DNA from: Erythrophleum ivorense
Lineage: Eukaryota; Streptophyta; Magnoliopsida; Fabales; Fabaceae
Assembly: GCA_026724425.1 (NCBI GenBank)
Contig: JAIUCV010000011.1
Location: 11,491,501 to 11,555,500 of the forward strand
Length of the DNA: 64,000 bases
Reading direction: 5' to 3'
The translations under genes and the position numbers were made by a program. Under the pieces are notes generated by a model. That model saw only the letters and a list, made by a program, of their open reading frames with translations. It was not told the origin of the DNA and made no database searches. How positions within the stretch are numbered: the first letter of the stretch is position 1; the number at the start of each line of letters is the position of its first letter. This document shows positions 35,741 through 48,500 of the stretch, in pieces.

Positions 35741-38700
35741 TTTGATTAGGCTTTTTTTCTTCTTTAAGCCTTAAGCTTGGAAAGACATTTCTGAGTGGCT
35801 TTGTGCACTGATTAAGGCTCGAAAAGGGGAAATTCCATGAAACTTTAAGATGAACATGGTTCTGGTTTTATGTACTAATTAGGGCTAGGAGGAAAGAAAA
35901 AGCTTTGAATCTATAATGTGGGGAAGGAGGTGTGAAGAAGGGAGGCTAGGAATGAAAGGAAGTAGTGTAGGGAAGGAGGTGAAAAATAGAGCTCCTTCCT
36001 TAGGGTTTTTTTTTGTGATTAGAAGTAGAAAGAGAAGAAAAATAGTGATTGAACGAAGAGAGAGGCTTTAGAAGGAGAAGAAAAACAAAGGAAAGAATTC
36101 TTGAATTGTGACTTCGGTGAGTAGGAAATTAAATTTGAGATTTCAGGGAAAAAAATTAGAATGGAAAAAGGATCAGATCATCTAAATTAAAGGGATTACA
36201 ACATTGTAAATGTGATTGATGCTATCTAAATAATAATTTCGCCCTTAATTTGATGTGTCATTTAGTAAATGCCAATTTGACATGTCACTTAGTAAATGTA
36301 TTCTTTTTTTCTAAATTTAGCCATCAAATACCAAGGGATTTCTGAAACTCAGCATTCGCATTCTCCACTTCTTTACAGATACCATAAGCTTGCCATTGCC
36401 ATTTTTGTCCAACTCTGGTATTCGCCATTTTCTTTTAACCTCATTGTCCTTCATCGCTATTGGCTTCAAATTTTTCCAATGCAGTGAACCCTAGTAACCT
36501 CATTTTTGCTAATCATTAGTTGATATTGATTACGGCAGCCCCAAAAGTGTCATGGAGGTGGGTACATAGGGTTTTCAATGAATGTTTATAATTTGTTGAA
36601 CCTTTACTTGGTCAGTCACCATATTCACCTCTATTATGGCTGAACCATAACCCGATCAAGACTTTTTGGAAAAAAAAAATAGCATTATACTAATTTATTG
36701 AACCTCTTAATCAAAATTTAAATGCCTATATAAAGAGGCTAGTGTATTTCGGGTGTGGATAGTAGAAGTTATAAGTGCAATTTCAATATACTTTTGTTCA
36801 TTTCAATGTTGAAAATATATGTATGTAGTTGATGCATTTTGGTTGTCTCTAAAATTAAGGAAGTTGAATTTCACTATGACTGAGAAAATGTAGTGGACAA
36901 ATCATTATGCTGTGTGTCTCATTCATAGGTGTCCTAAATAGAGTGCTAACTATGAAATGACTATCAATGCTCTATTTTGAATATCAAGATGTGACTCTAA
37001 CTACAAAACTGCTCCTATGTTATTTTATTGATAAAGATTTTTGTTACAAACTTCTTTTTGTGTGAACTTAGACCATTTGTCCTTTCTTTTGGTGCTTTTT
37101 CTTTTAATGCTTATTGGTTTTCCATGAATTAACATCTTAGGTGAGTGCATGAAGATGGTTTCCTTGTTTCAAAGGATGAGAAATTCATCAATTCCCTTTT
37201 GACAAGGACTTATAATTCAATTTACAATTCATGTCCTACAATCATGAGAAATTTGGTATACTTGAATGACTTAAATTTGTCAATTGAAGAGTTGAATGCT
37301 AGTTTGGAAGGAGATGATGCTATGGCGTTCAATGTTTCTGAATTTCAATTTATGTTTTTGTAAAGTTAAGATAACTCTTTAATAAAAGTGTACATATAGA
37401 GGAGCACTATTATAGGGAGACTCAATTGTAAATTTTTTTGACTGTCAAATAGTTATATAAAAGAATTATAAATTCCTTTTTATTCAAATGATAAGTTCTT
37501 GTATCCGCTTCTTTGACATGTCTTCTTTCATACCTTCCTATTCTATCACTAATATATAATAATACATGATATTACCTTATCATATTATCTTTTCAATTTA
37601 GTTGTATTGTTGGAACAAATTCCTATACATGTTACATGATTATGTTAGATATTACTGCAACAAATTCTTGTTGGAGAAATATCACAAGCCTTGTTCCATA
37701 TAAGGTAAAACCATGTTAGAAAGAGGTTAAATTGCTACAAAATAATACAAAAATTAAGCTGCAAAATTGGCATTCAAATGTCAACAAGCAAGATGATTAA
37801 GTAATAGAGCTAAGAGATAAACTTTGTATATGATATTGATATTACCACGACTTGGCAAAATTCTTGTATTATTGCATTGAAATATTCAAATACAAAAGAT
37901 GTCCAAGTACAAAGTCTTACCTATTCTAAATTCATGTTACAAAAACTTTGATAGAATACATTATATGTTATAACCTTGCTTGTTCTAAATTCAAAGTACA
38001 AAAAAATACATTGCATTTGAATTTCATTTGCTACTCTACTATATTTTGCTACATGATTGCTAGTTCTTCTGGTCACTTCTCTAACATCTACAATGTTTAA
38101 GGAGTAGGTTGCTAGTTCTTTTCCTTTCTATTGTGAAATAGAAACATGATAGCATCTACATATTAGAGGAATTTCTCCATACTTGCTCAACCCCTCAAAT
38201 AGATCTTCATATAAGAAGTTAATATAATAAAAGCAATAAAAAGAAGAATTCAATATTCTAAAATACTACAAACATACCACCAAATCCTCCACTTGAACTT
38301 TATGTTGCTATATAAGAAAAACCTATATCTAAGAACAAATCAATTCCATTTTTTGGCATTGTAAGAACAGTTCTCTAAAACACATCATGTCAGAAAAAAA
38401 AAGTCTTAAACATAGATCTACAATGTTATAAACTTAGAATATACCTATATTAAATAATGAGTTAAGCACATATCAGTACAATGTCTAACCAATTTTCACA
38501 TTAAGATTCATTGTGAAACAAAAAAAAAAAAAAAGAAAAAGAATTTGGCCTTGGAGTAGAAATTAAACCATATAAAATAAACATGATGTAAGAGCATTAC
38601 ATGTTCCACAAGTGAGGTTCTTGTATTACATGGTGTAAATGGTACTAGTACTTATATTTGACAGACATGCAACTAAGGAAATGAACATAATGCTTCCATT

Positions 38701-39131
38701 TCCACATGCTTTGAGAAGGGAATAAGCAAGTTGGCATAGATGGTATACTTACAATCAACTATTGGCTTCCTTCCATTTTGTTCCAACATTATGTACCTAA
38801 GTTCACATAATGCTATCATAATTCATTCCAAATCTAATTTTTAGAGAAAAATAGAACTTTTTGGGTCCTATTCTTCAAATGATGTCATGCTTGTAAGAAT
38901 ATGTGGAAAGAATTTGGCACATTTCAACCTTTATTATTATCATTATTTTAGCCAATGATGCAATTAATATAACTCACACTAGTATGAAGAATCAAAAAGT
39001 GGGAATTATGGGTAAACATCACATTCCAAATGAGAAAAAAAAATAAATCCAAAAAATTAAAATATTTCCTAGAAGTAGTGTAAAAATTCCAAAATTTAGC
39101 ACTCAACATTCTCCGTGAGCAAACTTCCACC

Positions 39132-39146
39132 ATGAGCATTTAGCAA
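39132..39146. repeat. Target-site duplication, 3' side of LINE copy 2
   Basis: ATGAGCATTTAGCAA, identical to 42290-42304. Confidence 0.93.
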
Positions 39147-42100
39147 TAACAATAACAACAAAGCCTTTTCCCACTAAGTATGATCGATTAAATAGATTAA
39201 TTAACGCCATATCGTTCTATTGTAGATAATATTGTTAGATAAACTATTTAGTTTTAAATCTTTTTTAATAGTTTCTTCTATAATTTTTCTTAGTTTTCCT
39301 CTATTTTTGACTATTTGACTACTCTTTAATTGATCTACTCTCATAACTAGAACTTCTATAGATCTCCTCTATATATATTTAAACTATCTAAGTCATGATT
39401 TTACAATTTTTTCATAATAGGTGCGATCTTCACTTTTTCTTTATTGTAATTATTTTTAATTTTATTTTGTCTAGTGTATCTACTCATCCTACGCAACATT
39501 CTCATCTCTGCAATCTCTTGTTAGTTTTTTATTATCCAACATTCAATTTTATACAACATTGCATGTCTTATAACTGTATAATAGAATTTACCCTAAATTT
39601 GAGTGGTATTCTTCTATCACAAATAATGTCTGAAACACTCTTCTATTTCATTTATCCCATTTGAATCATATGTTTTACATCTTCTTCTATTTCCCTTTAT
39701 GTTGTATGATGAACCCTAGATACTTAAACCTTGCAACTTGTGGTATGATTTGTTCTCTAATTTTTATTTTTGCATTAGACTTAGTGCATCTCTTCCTAAA
39801 TTTATATTCTATATACTCCATTTTATTTTTACTTAAATGAAATCTATATGCTTCCAAAACTAGTCTCCATATCTCTAACTTCTCATTTATTTTCTATCTT
39901 GATTCTCTAATTAGAACCATATCATCTGCAAAGAACAATTGTGGCACCGGCTCTTGAATATGTTTAGTAAGCATATCCAAAACTAATAAAAAAAAGAATT
40001 TAAAGTTGACTCCTAATAAAGACCAATAGTTATCAAAAAATTTTCGATGGATCCATTTTTTGTTCTTACACTAATTAGAACCCCTATTATACATATTTTA
40101 GATTGCTCAAATATAAGCAATATGAACTTTTTTTTTCTAGAGTCTTCCATAGAAACTCTTTTAACATCTTATCATAGGCCTTTTCCAATTCAATGAACAC
40201 TATTTGTAAATTTTTTTTATTCCTTTGATATCTCTTCAATATCTCTTTATTAATATTCTTAATAAGTATATCGCTTCCATGATTGACTTTCTTGGCATAA
40301 ACCCAAATTGATTATCTGTAACTTAAGTCTCTTGCCTTCGTCTTCACTCAATTACTTTATCCCATAACTTCATAGTATGGCTCATATGCTTAATTTATCT
40401 ATAATTTGTACAATTTTGTATATCCCCTTTATTCTTATAAATAGGGATTAAAATACTTTTCTTCTACTTGTTTGATATTTTCTTAAACCTCATACTTTTC
40501 TTAAATAACTTTGTGAGTCAATTTATGCATTTCTTTTTAAACCCTTCTATATCTCAATGAGTATATTATCCAGTTTAACTGCTTTGTCATTTTTTATTCA
40601 CTTTAATACTTTGTCTACCTCTAACTTTCGAATTCTATGATAAAAAGTATAATTTTAGTCCTTCTTTTTAGTATTTATCCTATTCAAATGCAATAAAATC
40701 CTGTACTTTCATTAAATAATTTATGAAAACAACTTTTTCACCTTTCCTTAATAACTTTTTCTGTGACTAATACTTTTCCTTCTTCATCCTTAATGTATTT
40801 TACTCGGTCCATGTCTCTTGTCTTTTCTTTTCTACTTTTAGTTAACTTGTAAATACCTATTTCTTCAACTTTAGTACTTATGGATTGGTATAATCCATCA
40901 AGTGCCTTAGCTTTAGCTTTATTTATTGTCTTTTTCATATTTTTCTTAGCTACCTTATACTTTTCCCAATTTTTATCACTCTTACATAAAAATCACGCTT
41001 TATAACACTCCTTTTTAATCTTAACTTTATCTTGCATGCTTGCATCCCATCACCAATAATATTTATCCCTAGATCCAAAATCTCTTGATACATCGAATAT
41101 CTCCTTTGATACCTTTCTGATCTCTTTAGCTATCTCGTTTCACATATCGTTAGCACTTTTTTATACTTTCCAAGATCTTTTCTCCAAAATCCTTTTCTAT
41201 AAGCTCTTTTCTTTATCCCCTTTCAATTGCTATCACTTGATTCTTAACACCATATCTTAGTATTTGCTTTTTACTCTCCTCTTAATTTGAACATATATAA
41301 GCAAGACTCTATGTTGAGTAGTCAAACTTTTTTTAAGCGTAACTTTACAATTCATGCAAAATTTTTTATATATATTTTCCTTATTAAAAAGAAATCAATT
41401 TAAGAGTATGTTCTTCCACTTTTGTATGGGATAAGATGCTCCCTATGCTTCTTCAAACAAATGTTGGATGATGTAAAAGTTTAAATAGTTTTACCCTTCG
41501 CATTTGCTTCTTTAAGCCATGTCCCATATGCATACCCTTATATCCTCTAGATACATTTCCCATATGTAAGATCCCCTCATAAAAATTTTTTTCCTCTTAA
41601 TGGTATTTCTTAAATTAAAGTTTCTAAGTTATCCTAGAATTTTACTTTGTAATATTCTTCTAACCTTATTTGTGATGTGTAAACATTAATAACATTAAAA
41701 ATTTTTCTTTACACTACAAACTTTAATGTAACAATTTTATATTTTATCTTTTTTACATCCATCACTATATTTTTTCAAAGTTTATCTATAATTATACCTA
41801 CTCTATTTCTAGATTTAGTTTTGCCAGTATACGAGAGTTTAAAATCTGAAGTGCCTAATTTTTTTGGTTTCTTATAGGTACGTAAAATTAATCATTTGCC
41901 TAATCATAGTATCTATTATTTATTGATTTACTTATAAGTGTACATATATTTCAAGTTCCAAAATTAATCATACTATCATAAACTTGCTTCTTTACTTATA
42001 TTCGTTCACGAAAATATGAGAATCCTTACTTATTTTTCACTACACCCAATTGTCGATGTAATGACTTTTACTAATTTGACACTGTATTCAAACTATACAA

Positions 42101-42289
42101 TACGTTGCTTACAAGCGACAACCTAGTATTACTTTTAATACATTGATGATTTATATCATAAAGATTTGACAAAATTTTTATGTTGGTTATCAACTGCTTA
42201 ATATAACCCTTCTCTTTTTTTTTTTTTTGAGATTGGGACCAACTATGAATAAATGATTTAGATCAAAGTACAACATAGGTAGATTTACA
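39147..42289 (-). mobile_element. RTE-type LINE, full length, younger (copy 2)
   Basis: 3143 bp on the minus strand, flanked by a perfect 15-bp TSD. The 3' end, as in copy 1, is GGCTTTGTTGTTATTGTTATTG. Reverse transcriptase: VFIELEKAYD near 40190 and an intact FADD (FFADDMVLIRE) at about 39902-39935. The linker between endonuclease and RT at 40738-40938 reads KAKALDGLYQSI and RKEKTRDMDRVKYIKDEEGK, as in plant RTE elements often annotated craniofacial-development-protein-2-like. The endonuclease at about 41680-41380 keeps IDFFLIRK, unlike copy 1. Stops are still frequent, so it is inactive. A longer T/A run near the 5' end (about 42216-42232) is unusual. Confidence 0.9.
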
Positions 42290-42304
42290 ATGAGCATTTA
42301 GCAA
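42290..42304. repeat. Target-site duplication, 5' side of LINE copy 2
   Basis: ATGAGCATTTAGCAA, identical to 39132-39146. The intact site (ATTCCACC and AATCCAAAAAATTAAAA elements on both sides) suggests the LINE landed in an already repeated segment. Confidence 0.93.
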
Positions 42305-44865
42305 ATGAGAAAAAAAATTCCACCAAAATTAATCCAAAAAATTAAAAGATTTGGTTTAATGTGATGAACCAAAATACAATGCCAAACTTTAGCATTTGCT
42401 ATGAGCATATGGTGAAGTAAGCTATTAAGAAGTGGTTCCATACTTTATCATCTTCAAATCAATTAGATCTGTAGCAAATAAGGGAAAAACCAAAAATTTC
42501 AATGCCAAATTTTAAAAGATAGTAAAATGGAACCACAAGAAGGATGAGGGAAAATGGCAAAAATATAATCACTTCCCAAGGAACAAGAAGAAGCATGAGG
42601 GAACCAAGACTCTTGTGTTTCTTCGTTTTCTTCAACTACTGGGTTTTCTTTGCAAATGTGATTCCAAGCTCATTTTCTTTGTCTCCTTCAGCTACTGGGT
42701 TCATAGGGAGTTTTGGGGAATCCAAAATGGTGCACTGCATCGAGTTTTAAGTGTCTTGATAGGAAAATTAAATTAGCACTATTTGGAGTGATGTGGTGCA
42801 ATGTGAACTGCTCGATTCAATAGATGGTGGCAATTGCGTTTACTGTATAGTATGCTGTAATATCCTTTAATGCAAAAGATCCATTCGTGATGGAAAGTGG
42901 GTTAGAGGCGGGTTATCAATAAGATTCACCATATGTGTCTATAATTAGAAATCAAGAGAATGATGATGATAAAGGCCAACCATTTTTTCTAATAAATAAA
43001 TTTTAATTATTTTGTAAATTTAATATATTTAAATAATTAAATGATAAAAAATGATATAATTTAAATAAAAAATATATATATTAAAATGTTTAACCTATAT
43101 TAACCTGATATATATTAAATATAAAAATTATAGGTGCATTTTACATACAAATATTTTAGAGAAAAGTCTTTCCTTATATTTATAAATTTAATTATAAGCT
43201 GACTCATTAAAAAATAAGTTGAATTTTCAAAAAATTTTGGTTGAAAAAATGGGTACAAGCTCAAATTTTCTTCCTTAAAGCCATACATTACACCTTTTCT
43301 TTTTTCACTAATGGCTTGCATCCTTAATAAAAGAAATAAATAAAAGTGGACTACTTGGTTATAATATGCTAATATCTCATGTCACACAGAGTATTATCAA
43401 ATATAAAAGTATCTTATAGATAAGTATAAAACTAAAACTAAAATAAACAAAAGACTTAGATTTTGAACTCTAAACTCTAACTTTAACTCAAAAGGAAAAG
43501 AAATATGGACTAGATATTTGACTTTAGTCTAAAAGTGTAAAGCTTATTATATTATAATTTATTATTATGAATAGTTATATCTAATGTGATAACAATAAAA
43601 TAAACTCCCTATCCTATCATATAACTAGCCTTTCCTTTGAGAATTAGAAGGAAGACACCCTTAGTTAAATTAATCTTATAATGCATTGGGCGCACGAATT
43701 CTTCTTATGTTAACAATCAACGATATAATACAAGTACTTGAAGTGATAAGTGTCATTGTGCACTATCAACTTATTTGATTTTTAATATGATAAAATGTCA
43801 CACATATTGTATAATAATTATAAACTTTTATACAAACCTAATAGAAATTTTCTCTCCACCCTCAATGATGATTGGTTTGGATCATTTTTAATTACAAATT
43901 AACTGTATATAATGCAATTGGAGAGAGATAAAGAGAAAAAAAGGAATATGAGTTAATAAAAGAAGTAAACTTTATATACATTCTTACTCATTTTGTGTTA
44001 CAATCTTTGACTATATGACCGTATGACTACAAAATCCAATTTCAATGATAATGAGGTGGATGAACGGATTTTTATTTTTGTTTAAATTTTTGTAATTTGA
44101 TTAGACTTATATAATTAAGTTATATATGTAAAATTAATATATTTATTTAATAGTTAATTTTCATTAGAGTTATGCATTTAAATTTTAATTATTGTGTAAA
44201 TTTAATATTTTTAATTGATAATAAATATTTTATAAATTAAATAAAATTTATATATATATAGGCATACTATATATTAAAATATATTATATACTGTTTCAAT
44301 GTTAAGACAATATATGTTTATGGTGAATTTAGTATTGAAATAACAATGTTGTCATGGAGTTCTAATTGCATGAATGGTCGTAGGTGTGGATATTGGAGAA
44401 GGTTTACTAGGATGTGGCCAATAAAAAAAAGAAAGATTTAAGAGTAGAAAATAAGGTCGTATAATTCAATTGTTAAATACATCCTAAGAAGAATATTTGA
44501 TACTATTTACAAATTTAAATAATTCACAGATTTAAAGATAGTATAGTATTAGTATTACCTAGTTCAACTCAAATTTAAAATTTAAAGTACTCAACATTAA
44601 GGCAGTGATCTTATATATAAATTTAAAACATAAAAATAATTTTCATGTTCTATATTTAAAATTTAAGAATCAACTTTTGTTATTTAAATTTTAAAGTAAT
44701 ATCTTTTATTTTATAAGTCATCACCTGGACGGAAAGGGATAAACTTCATCCTGGCATATTAATACCTAAAAAGAATAAGGTACAACGGAAGTTATTTTAT
44801 TTTATTTTATGCTTTGGACTTATAGGTATATACAATTTATCTTTGGCAAGTTCTGAATTCTCACT

Positions 44866-45044
44866 ACTTCTCAGCTCATTTTGTTAGACAATGGTCATTT
44901 ACTTTATGGATCATCTGTTGAGAGCTGGAAATTCTGGGGTTGTATGGGTGGACGTTTTAACCAAACTCATCTTAGTGGAGCCGTTGATGCTCTAAACATC
45001 GATTGGATGACATTTTATCCTTCTTGCATGGAACAGGTCACTAC
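44866..45044 (+). pseudogene. Exon-like fragment, copy A, cut by the Athila element
   Basis: A plus frame reads LLDNGHLLYGSSVESWKFWG then ALNIDWMTFYPSCMEQVTT without a stop up to the retrotransposon insertion. It is about 90 percent identical to copy B at 54444-54634. I do not recognise the protein, and the other frames are also partly open, so the reading frame is uncertain. It belongs to the core between the inverted-repeat arms and may be a captured host gene piece. Confidence 0.45.
45040..45044. repeat. Athila target-site duplication (left)
   Basis: ACTAC, identical to 54430-54434. Copy B of the flanking fragment has the uninterrupted site GGTCACTACAGAGTTA near 54619-54634. Confidence 0.95.
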
Positions 45045-46267
45045 TGATAAATATATTTTAATTGCTTAAATGGTTGTAATTTTGAGATTTTAACTAATAT
45101 AATTTATAGATAATCTATATCTATTTAATTGATCTTATATCTTCTCTCATGTTTATCTGTAGGATCAGATAAGATGATGCTTACCTACAAGATTAGATAA
45201 GATGATGTTTATAGGATTAGATAAGATGATGTTTATCTGCAGGATCAGATAAGATAATGTTTATCGTGGAAAAACTATCAAGAGAGATTTACGCAGATTT
45301 TTTTAGAATAGATTTACTCAAATTCACACAGAGGAAGCCTATAAAAGGAGGGGTGAAGGACTAGAGGAAAACATACAGAGAGATCAGAGACTTCTCTTTT
45401 TTGTTATTTTCTTTGCGCTCTTTTTCTATTTTTTTTTATCTTCTCAAAATTTCTGGGAAAATTTTTTTGAGTGTTTCAAAGCCATGAGTGGCTAATCTCT
45501 TTGTTTCCTAGTCAAGGTTATTGAGATCTAACTCTGAATAATTTGTGAGAGGTTTAATTTAATTGTTTCTTTTCTTGAATATTGAAATATTTTCTATTAT
45601 TATGATATTATTCAGTTAATTTAATTGGTACCTTATTTTAGCTGAGTAATTATTGCTATTTGAATTCTTTTGAATTCGTAATTGTTCATTTGATTCGGTA
45701 AAATAACAATTCAATACCTTTGATAAATTAAAGTTGTCTTTGTGTGTTAAAGAAAATATTTCTTCCGTTTTAAACATACGAGCTTATGTATTGTTGAACG
45801 GTGATTGGTTGCTTTTCTTTTTCTTAATGCTATTCAAGGTTTAAATTCCAAGAGCTTATTTGGGATTGATTTATGAATAAGGTTTAATTGGAGCGTTTGT
45901 TATTTTTAAATATTCTTAAGGAAAAGCAGAACATTAGAGCTTGTTGATGTTCATAACCAATTTATTTTAGAAGAGAAATTATTATTTTTTTACCTTTTGG
46001 GTACTCAATGATCAAATTAGTTAAGTCAGATCTGAAATAAACCTTGGCTGGGAGTTATTTACATTAAAGTTTTCTTTATTAAGAATATTTTCTGAATTTG
46101 TTTATTTTTAATTTTCTTTATCAAGAAAAATCCCCCTCATTTTATTTTACTATTTTTGGGTTAAATAATTTGGCTAGTCCCTGTGGAGTACGACCTTACT
46201 CACCTTATTTGCAAGAAATATTAATTTGAGAGTAGGAATTTATTTTTAGTGGTTTCGACGCCCACCA
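45045..46267 (+). repeat. Athila 5' LTR
   Basis: 1223 bp, TGATAAAT...CACCA. Contains four diverged copies of GGAT(C/T)AGATAAGATGATG at 45162-45262 and a TATA box (TATAAAAGG) at 45340-45348, so U3 probably ends shortly after that. The partner is 53208-54429. Confidence 0.96.
45340..45348 (+). promoter_or_regulatory. TATA box of the Athila 5' LTR
   Basis: TATAAAAGG, conserved in the 3' LTR at 53503-53511. It lies downstream of the short U3 repeats. Confidence 0.7.
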
Positions 46268-46272
46268 AATTT

Positions 46273-46289
46273 TGGCGCCGTTGCCGAGG
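46273..46289 (+). other. Primer-binding site of the Athila element
   Basis: TGGCGCCGTTGCCGAGG starts 5 bp after the LTR, as in Athila elements, where it pairs with the 3' end of a tRNA (tRNA-Asp-like). It would prime minus-strand DNA synthesis. Confidence 0.85.
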
Positions 46290-46326
46290 ACTGGTGTCAT
46301 TATTTAATCTATTTTTTTTTTGTTTT

Positions 46327-47154
46327 ATGCCTCGTTCTTCTCACACAGGTGACTTAATCTTTGATTCTGAGATAGAGAAGACAGCTCGAAGGTTAAGAAA
46401 GGAGACAAAGCAACGGAAGGCTTTTTCTTCATCTAATTCTAATAATGATTTTGTAGTCAATTTATCTGAATTATTCAGAGAACCCAAAATCATGGTTGAA
46501 GCAGAACAAACTCTGAGAAGGATGGCCAATCCTGATGTGAACCAACAACCCCTGTGAATACAATTTCCAAATGTAGGGATAAGTTTTGAACTAAAATCTG
46601 GTTTAATTCATTTACTACCTACCTTTCGTGGTCTTGCAGGTGAAGATCCTCATAAGCATTTAAAAGAATTCCATGTCGTCTGCTCTAGCATGAAGCCGCA
46701 AGGAGTAAGTGAAGAGCAAATCAAATTGCGAGCTTTTCCATTTTCATTGACAGACAAAGCAAAAGATTGACTATATTATCTTCCACCGGGGTCAATTACG
46801 ACTTGGGACCAACTGAGAAAGTTGTTTCTTGAAAAAATTTTCCCAGCTTCTAGAGCCACAGCAATTAGAAAAGATATTTGTGGGATTCGTCAATACAATG
46901 GAGAGACTCTTTATGAGTACTGGGAGATATTCAATCAGCTCTGCGGAAGCTGCCCATATCATGAAATACCAAACCATCTATTGATTCAATATTTTTATGA
47001 AGGGCTGTTACAGAGTGATAGAAATATGATAGATGCCTCTAGCGGTGGAGCATTAGTGGATAAGACAATGGAACAAGCCAAAGAATTGATTACTAAAGTT
47101 GCTGCCAATACTCAACAGTTTGGAACTCGTGAGGATCCTCCCACAAAAAGGTAA
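46327..47154 (+). pseudogene. Athila gag, 5' part, with two in-frame TGA codons
   Basis: Gag forms the retrotransposon's virus-like particle. The frame starts at ATG 46327 (PRSSHTGDLIF, EIEKTARRLRKET) and includes the retrotransposon gag domain (IFPASRATAIRKDI, RQYNGETLYEYWEIFNQLC, YFYEGLLQSDRNMID). TGA codons interrupt it at 46555 and 46768; the second sits where a Trp is expected before LYYLPPGSI. The frame ends at TAA 47152 because of a one-base indel in an A run near 47145, after which homology continues in another frame. Context and motifs make the call firm. Confidence 0.9.
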
Positions 47155-47897
47155 ATGAGGTAAGTATTAATTCTATTGAACATAGGCTTGATAAACTAAC
47201 CTCTCTTGTTCAGAAAATGGTTGTAGAGAATCATCAACAGGTTAAGGCTTGCGAGGTTTGCTTAAATATTGGCCACCCTACAGATATGTGCCCAACTCTT
47301 CAAGAGGGCGAACAAGCTAATGCTATAGGAGGATTCCAAGGTCAATTCCAAAGGAAATATGATCCTTATGCCACTACCTACAATCCGGGATGGAGGGACC
47401 ACCCAAATCTTAGTTACGGACAAAAACTCAACAATTTTCAGTAGACAAACTATCAACCAAGGCAACAAGCTCCTATATTCCAATAGCCAAATTGTCAACC
47501 TCTTCCTCCTAAGTCGGGTATGTCTTTAGACCAAATAGTTTATGCTTTAGCTACTAACATGCAACAATTTCAGCAAGAAACCAAGTCTAGTATACTCAAC
47601 TTAGAGAATCAAGTGGGGCAGCTAGCCACAAATCTAGGAAAGCTGGAAAATCAGAATTCTAATAGGTTACCATCTCAGCCTCAGTTGAATCCAAAACAAA
47701 ATGTTAGTGCTGTAACTTTGAGAAATGGCAAGGAGTTGAAAAAGCCTGAAAAGAAAGCTCCAAAGTATGTCGAAGATGAAGAGTTAGAAAAGGAAATTAA
47801 GTTGCCACAAGAAAATTTAGAGCCATCCCAAGCCAAACAACAACTAGTCATTCCTCCTCCATTCCCAAGTAGATTGGCAAATTCCAAAAAAGAGTAA
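47155..47897 (+). pseudogene. Athila gag 3' part with CCHC zinc knuckle
   Basis: After the indel the frame continues (VNEVSINSIEHRLDKLTS) to a nucleic-acid-binding CCHC knuckle, CEVCLNIGHPTDMC, at 47250-47291. TAG codons at 47442 and 47484 and TAA at 47895 break the remaining linker, which is rich in Gln/Asn and Lys (QNSNRLPSQPQLNPKQ). Confidence 0.88.
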
Positions 47898-48500
47898 CAA
47901 GAGAAGGAGATTCTCGATATTTTCAGAAAGGTACAAATTAACATTCCTCTTCTTGATGCTGTTAAGCAAGTGCTCAGGTATGCAAAATTTCTTAAAGAAT
48001 TGTGCACTAATAAAAGAAAATTAAATGGTAATGAGAAAATCTGTGTGGGAGAAAATGTGTTTGCTATAATTCAAAGGAAATTACCCCAAAAATGCAAAGA
48101 CCCAGGTGTGTTTACCATCCCCTGCAAAATAGGCAATGTAAAGATTGAAAGAGCAATGATAGACTTAGGAGCTTCCATAAATATAATGCCTAATTGGATT
48201 TATCAATCTTTGAGTATAGGATCACTTACATGGGATCACTTACACAAACAAGTGTAATTATTCAATTAGCTGATGGGTCTATCACATACCCTGAAAGAGT
48301 CTTAGAAGATGTTTTAGTGCAAGTTAATGAGTTAGTCTTTCCAGCTGACTTTTATATTTTAGATATAGAAGAGGATCACTCATCCAAATCAGTACCAATT
48401 TTGCTAGGAAGATCATTTTTGAAAACATCAAGGACAAAAATAGATGTTGCTGAAGGTACACTATCTATGGAGTTTGATGGAGAAGTAATAAGATTTAATA
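47898..48500 (+). pseudogene. Athila protease region with 14-bp duplication frameshift
   Basis: Contains the aspartic protease core AMIDLGASINIMP at about 48155-48192, in the DLGAS form usual for Athila, and VPILLGRSFLKTSRTKID in the next frame. Between them GGATCACTTACATG is duplicated in tandem (48219-48232 and 48233-48246), shifting the frame by two. Confidence 0.9.

Larger units (their letters stand above)
36170..42889. mobile_element. 6.7-kb insertion in the left arm, MULE-like
   Basis: Compared with the right arm, this DNA is extra. It is bounded by imperfect 9-bp repeats ATGGAAAAA (36161-36169) and ATGGAAAGT (42890-42898), the TSD length usual for Mutator-like elements. Its ends are imperfect inverted repeats: GGATC...ATTAAAGGGATTACAACAT on the left, and, inverted from the right, GGATC...ATTAAAGGATATTACAGCAT. 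I recognise no transposase inside; an open frame at 37145-37363 has no motif. It carries the LINE at 39147-42289, so its own length is about 3.6 kb. It could be non-autonomous. Confidence 0.45.
35741..44720 (+). repeat. Left arm of a giant inverted repeat (with nested insertion)
   Basis: Two blocks, 35741-36169 and 42890-44720 (about 2.26 kb together), are inverted copies of 63525-63110 and of 63085-62246 plus 58316-57180. Checkpoints: 35871-35895 (TGTACTAATTAGGGCTAGGA) against 63381-63395; 43262-43290 against 62721-62750; 43700-43790 against 62270-62345; 44070-44260 against 57800-58000; 44590-44715 against 57180-57340. The gap 36170-42889 is a later insertion. No open frame of note. The outer 430 bp resembles a UTR or LTR leader rich in GGAGG and AGAAG. 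Confidence 0.85.

Noticed and set aside
42544..42750. Open frame with ATG near the right end of the 6.7-kb insertion
   Set aside because: Short, no motif, close to the inverted terminus of the element; not supported as a gene.
47262..48007. Minus-strand open frames across Athila gag
   Set aside because: Shadows of the plus-strand gag frames with CCHC knuckle and protease motifs.
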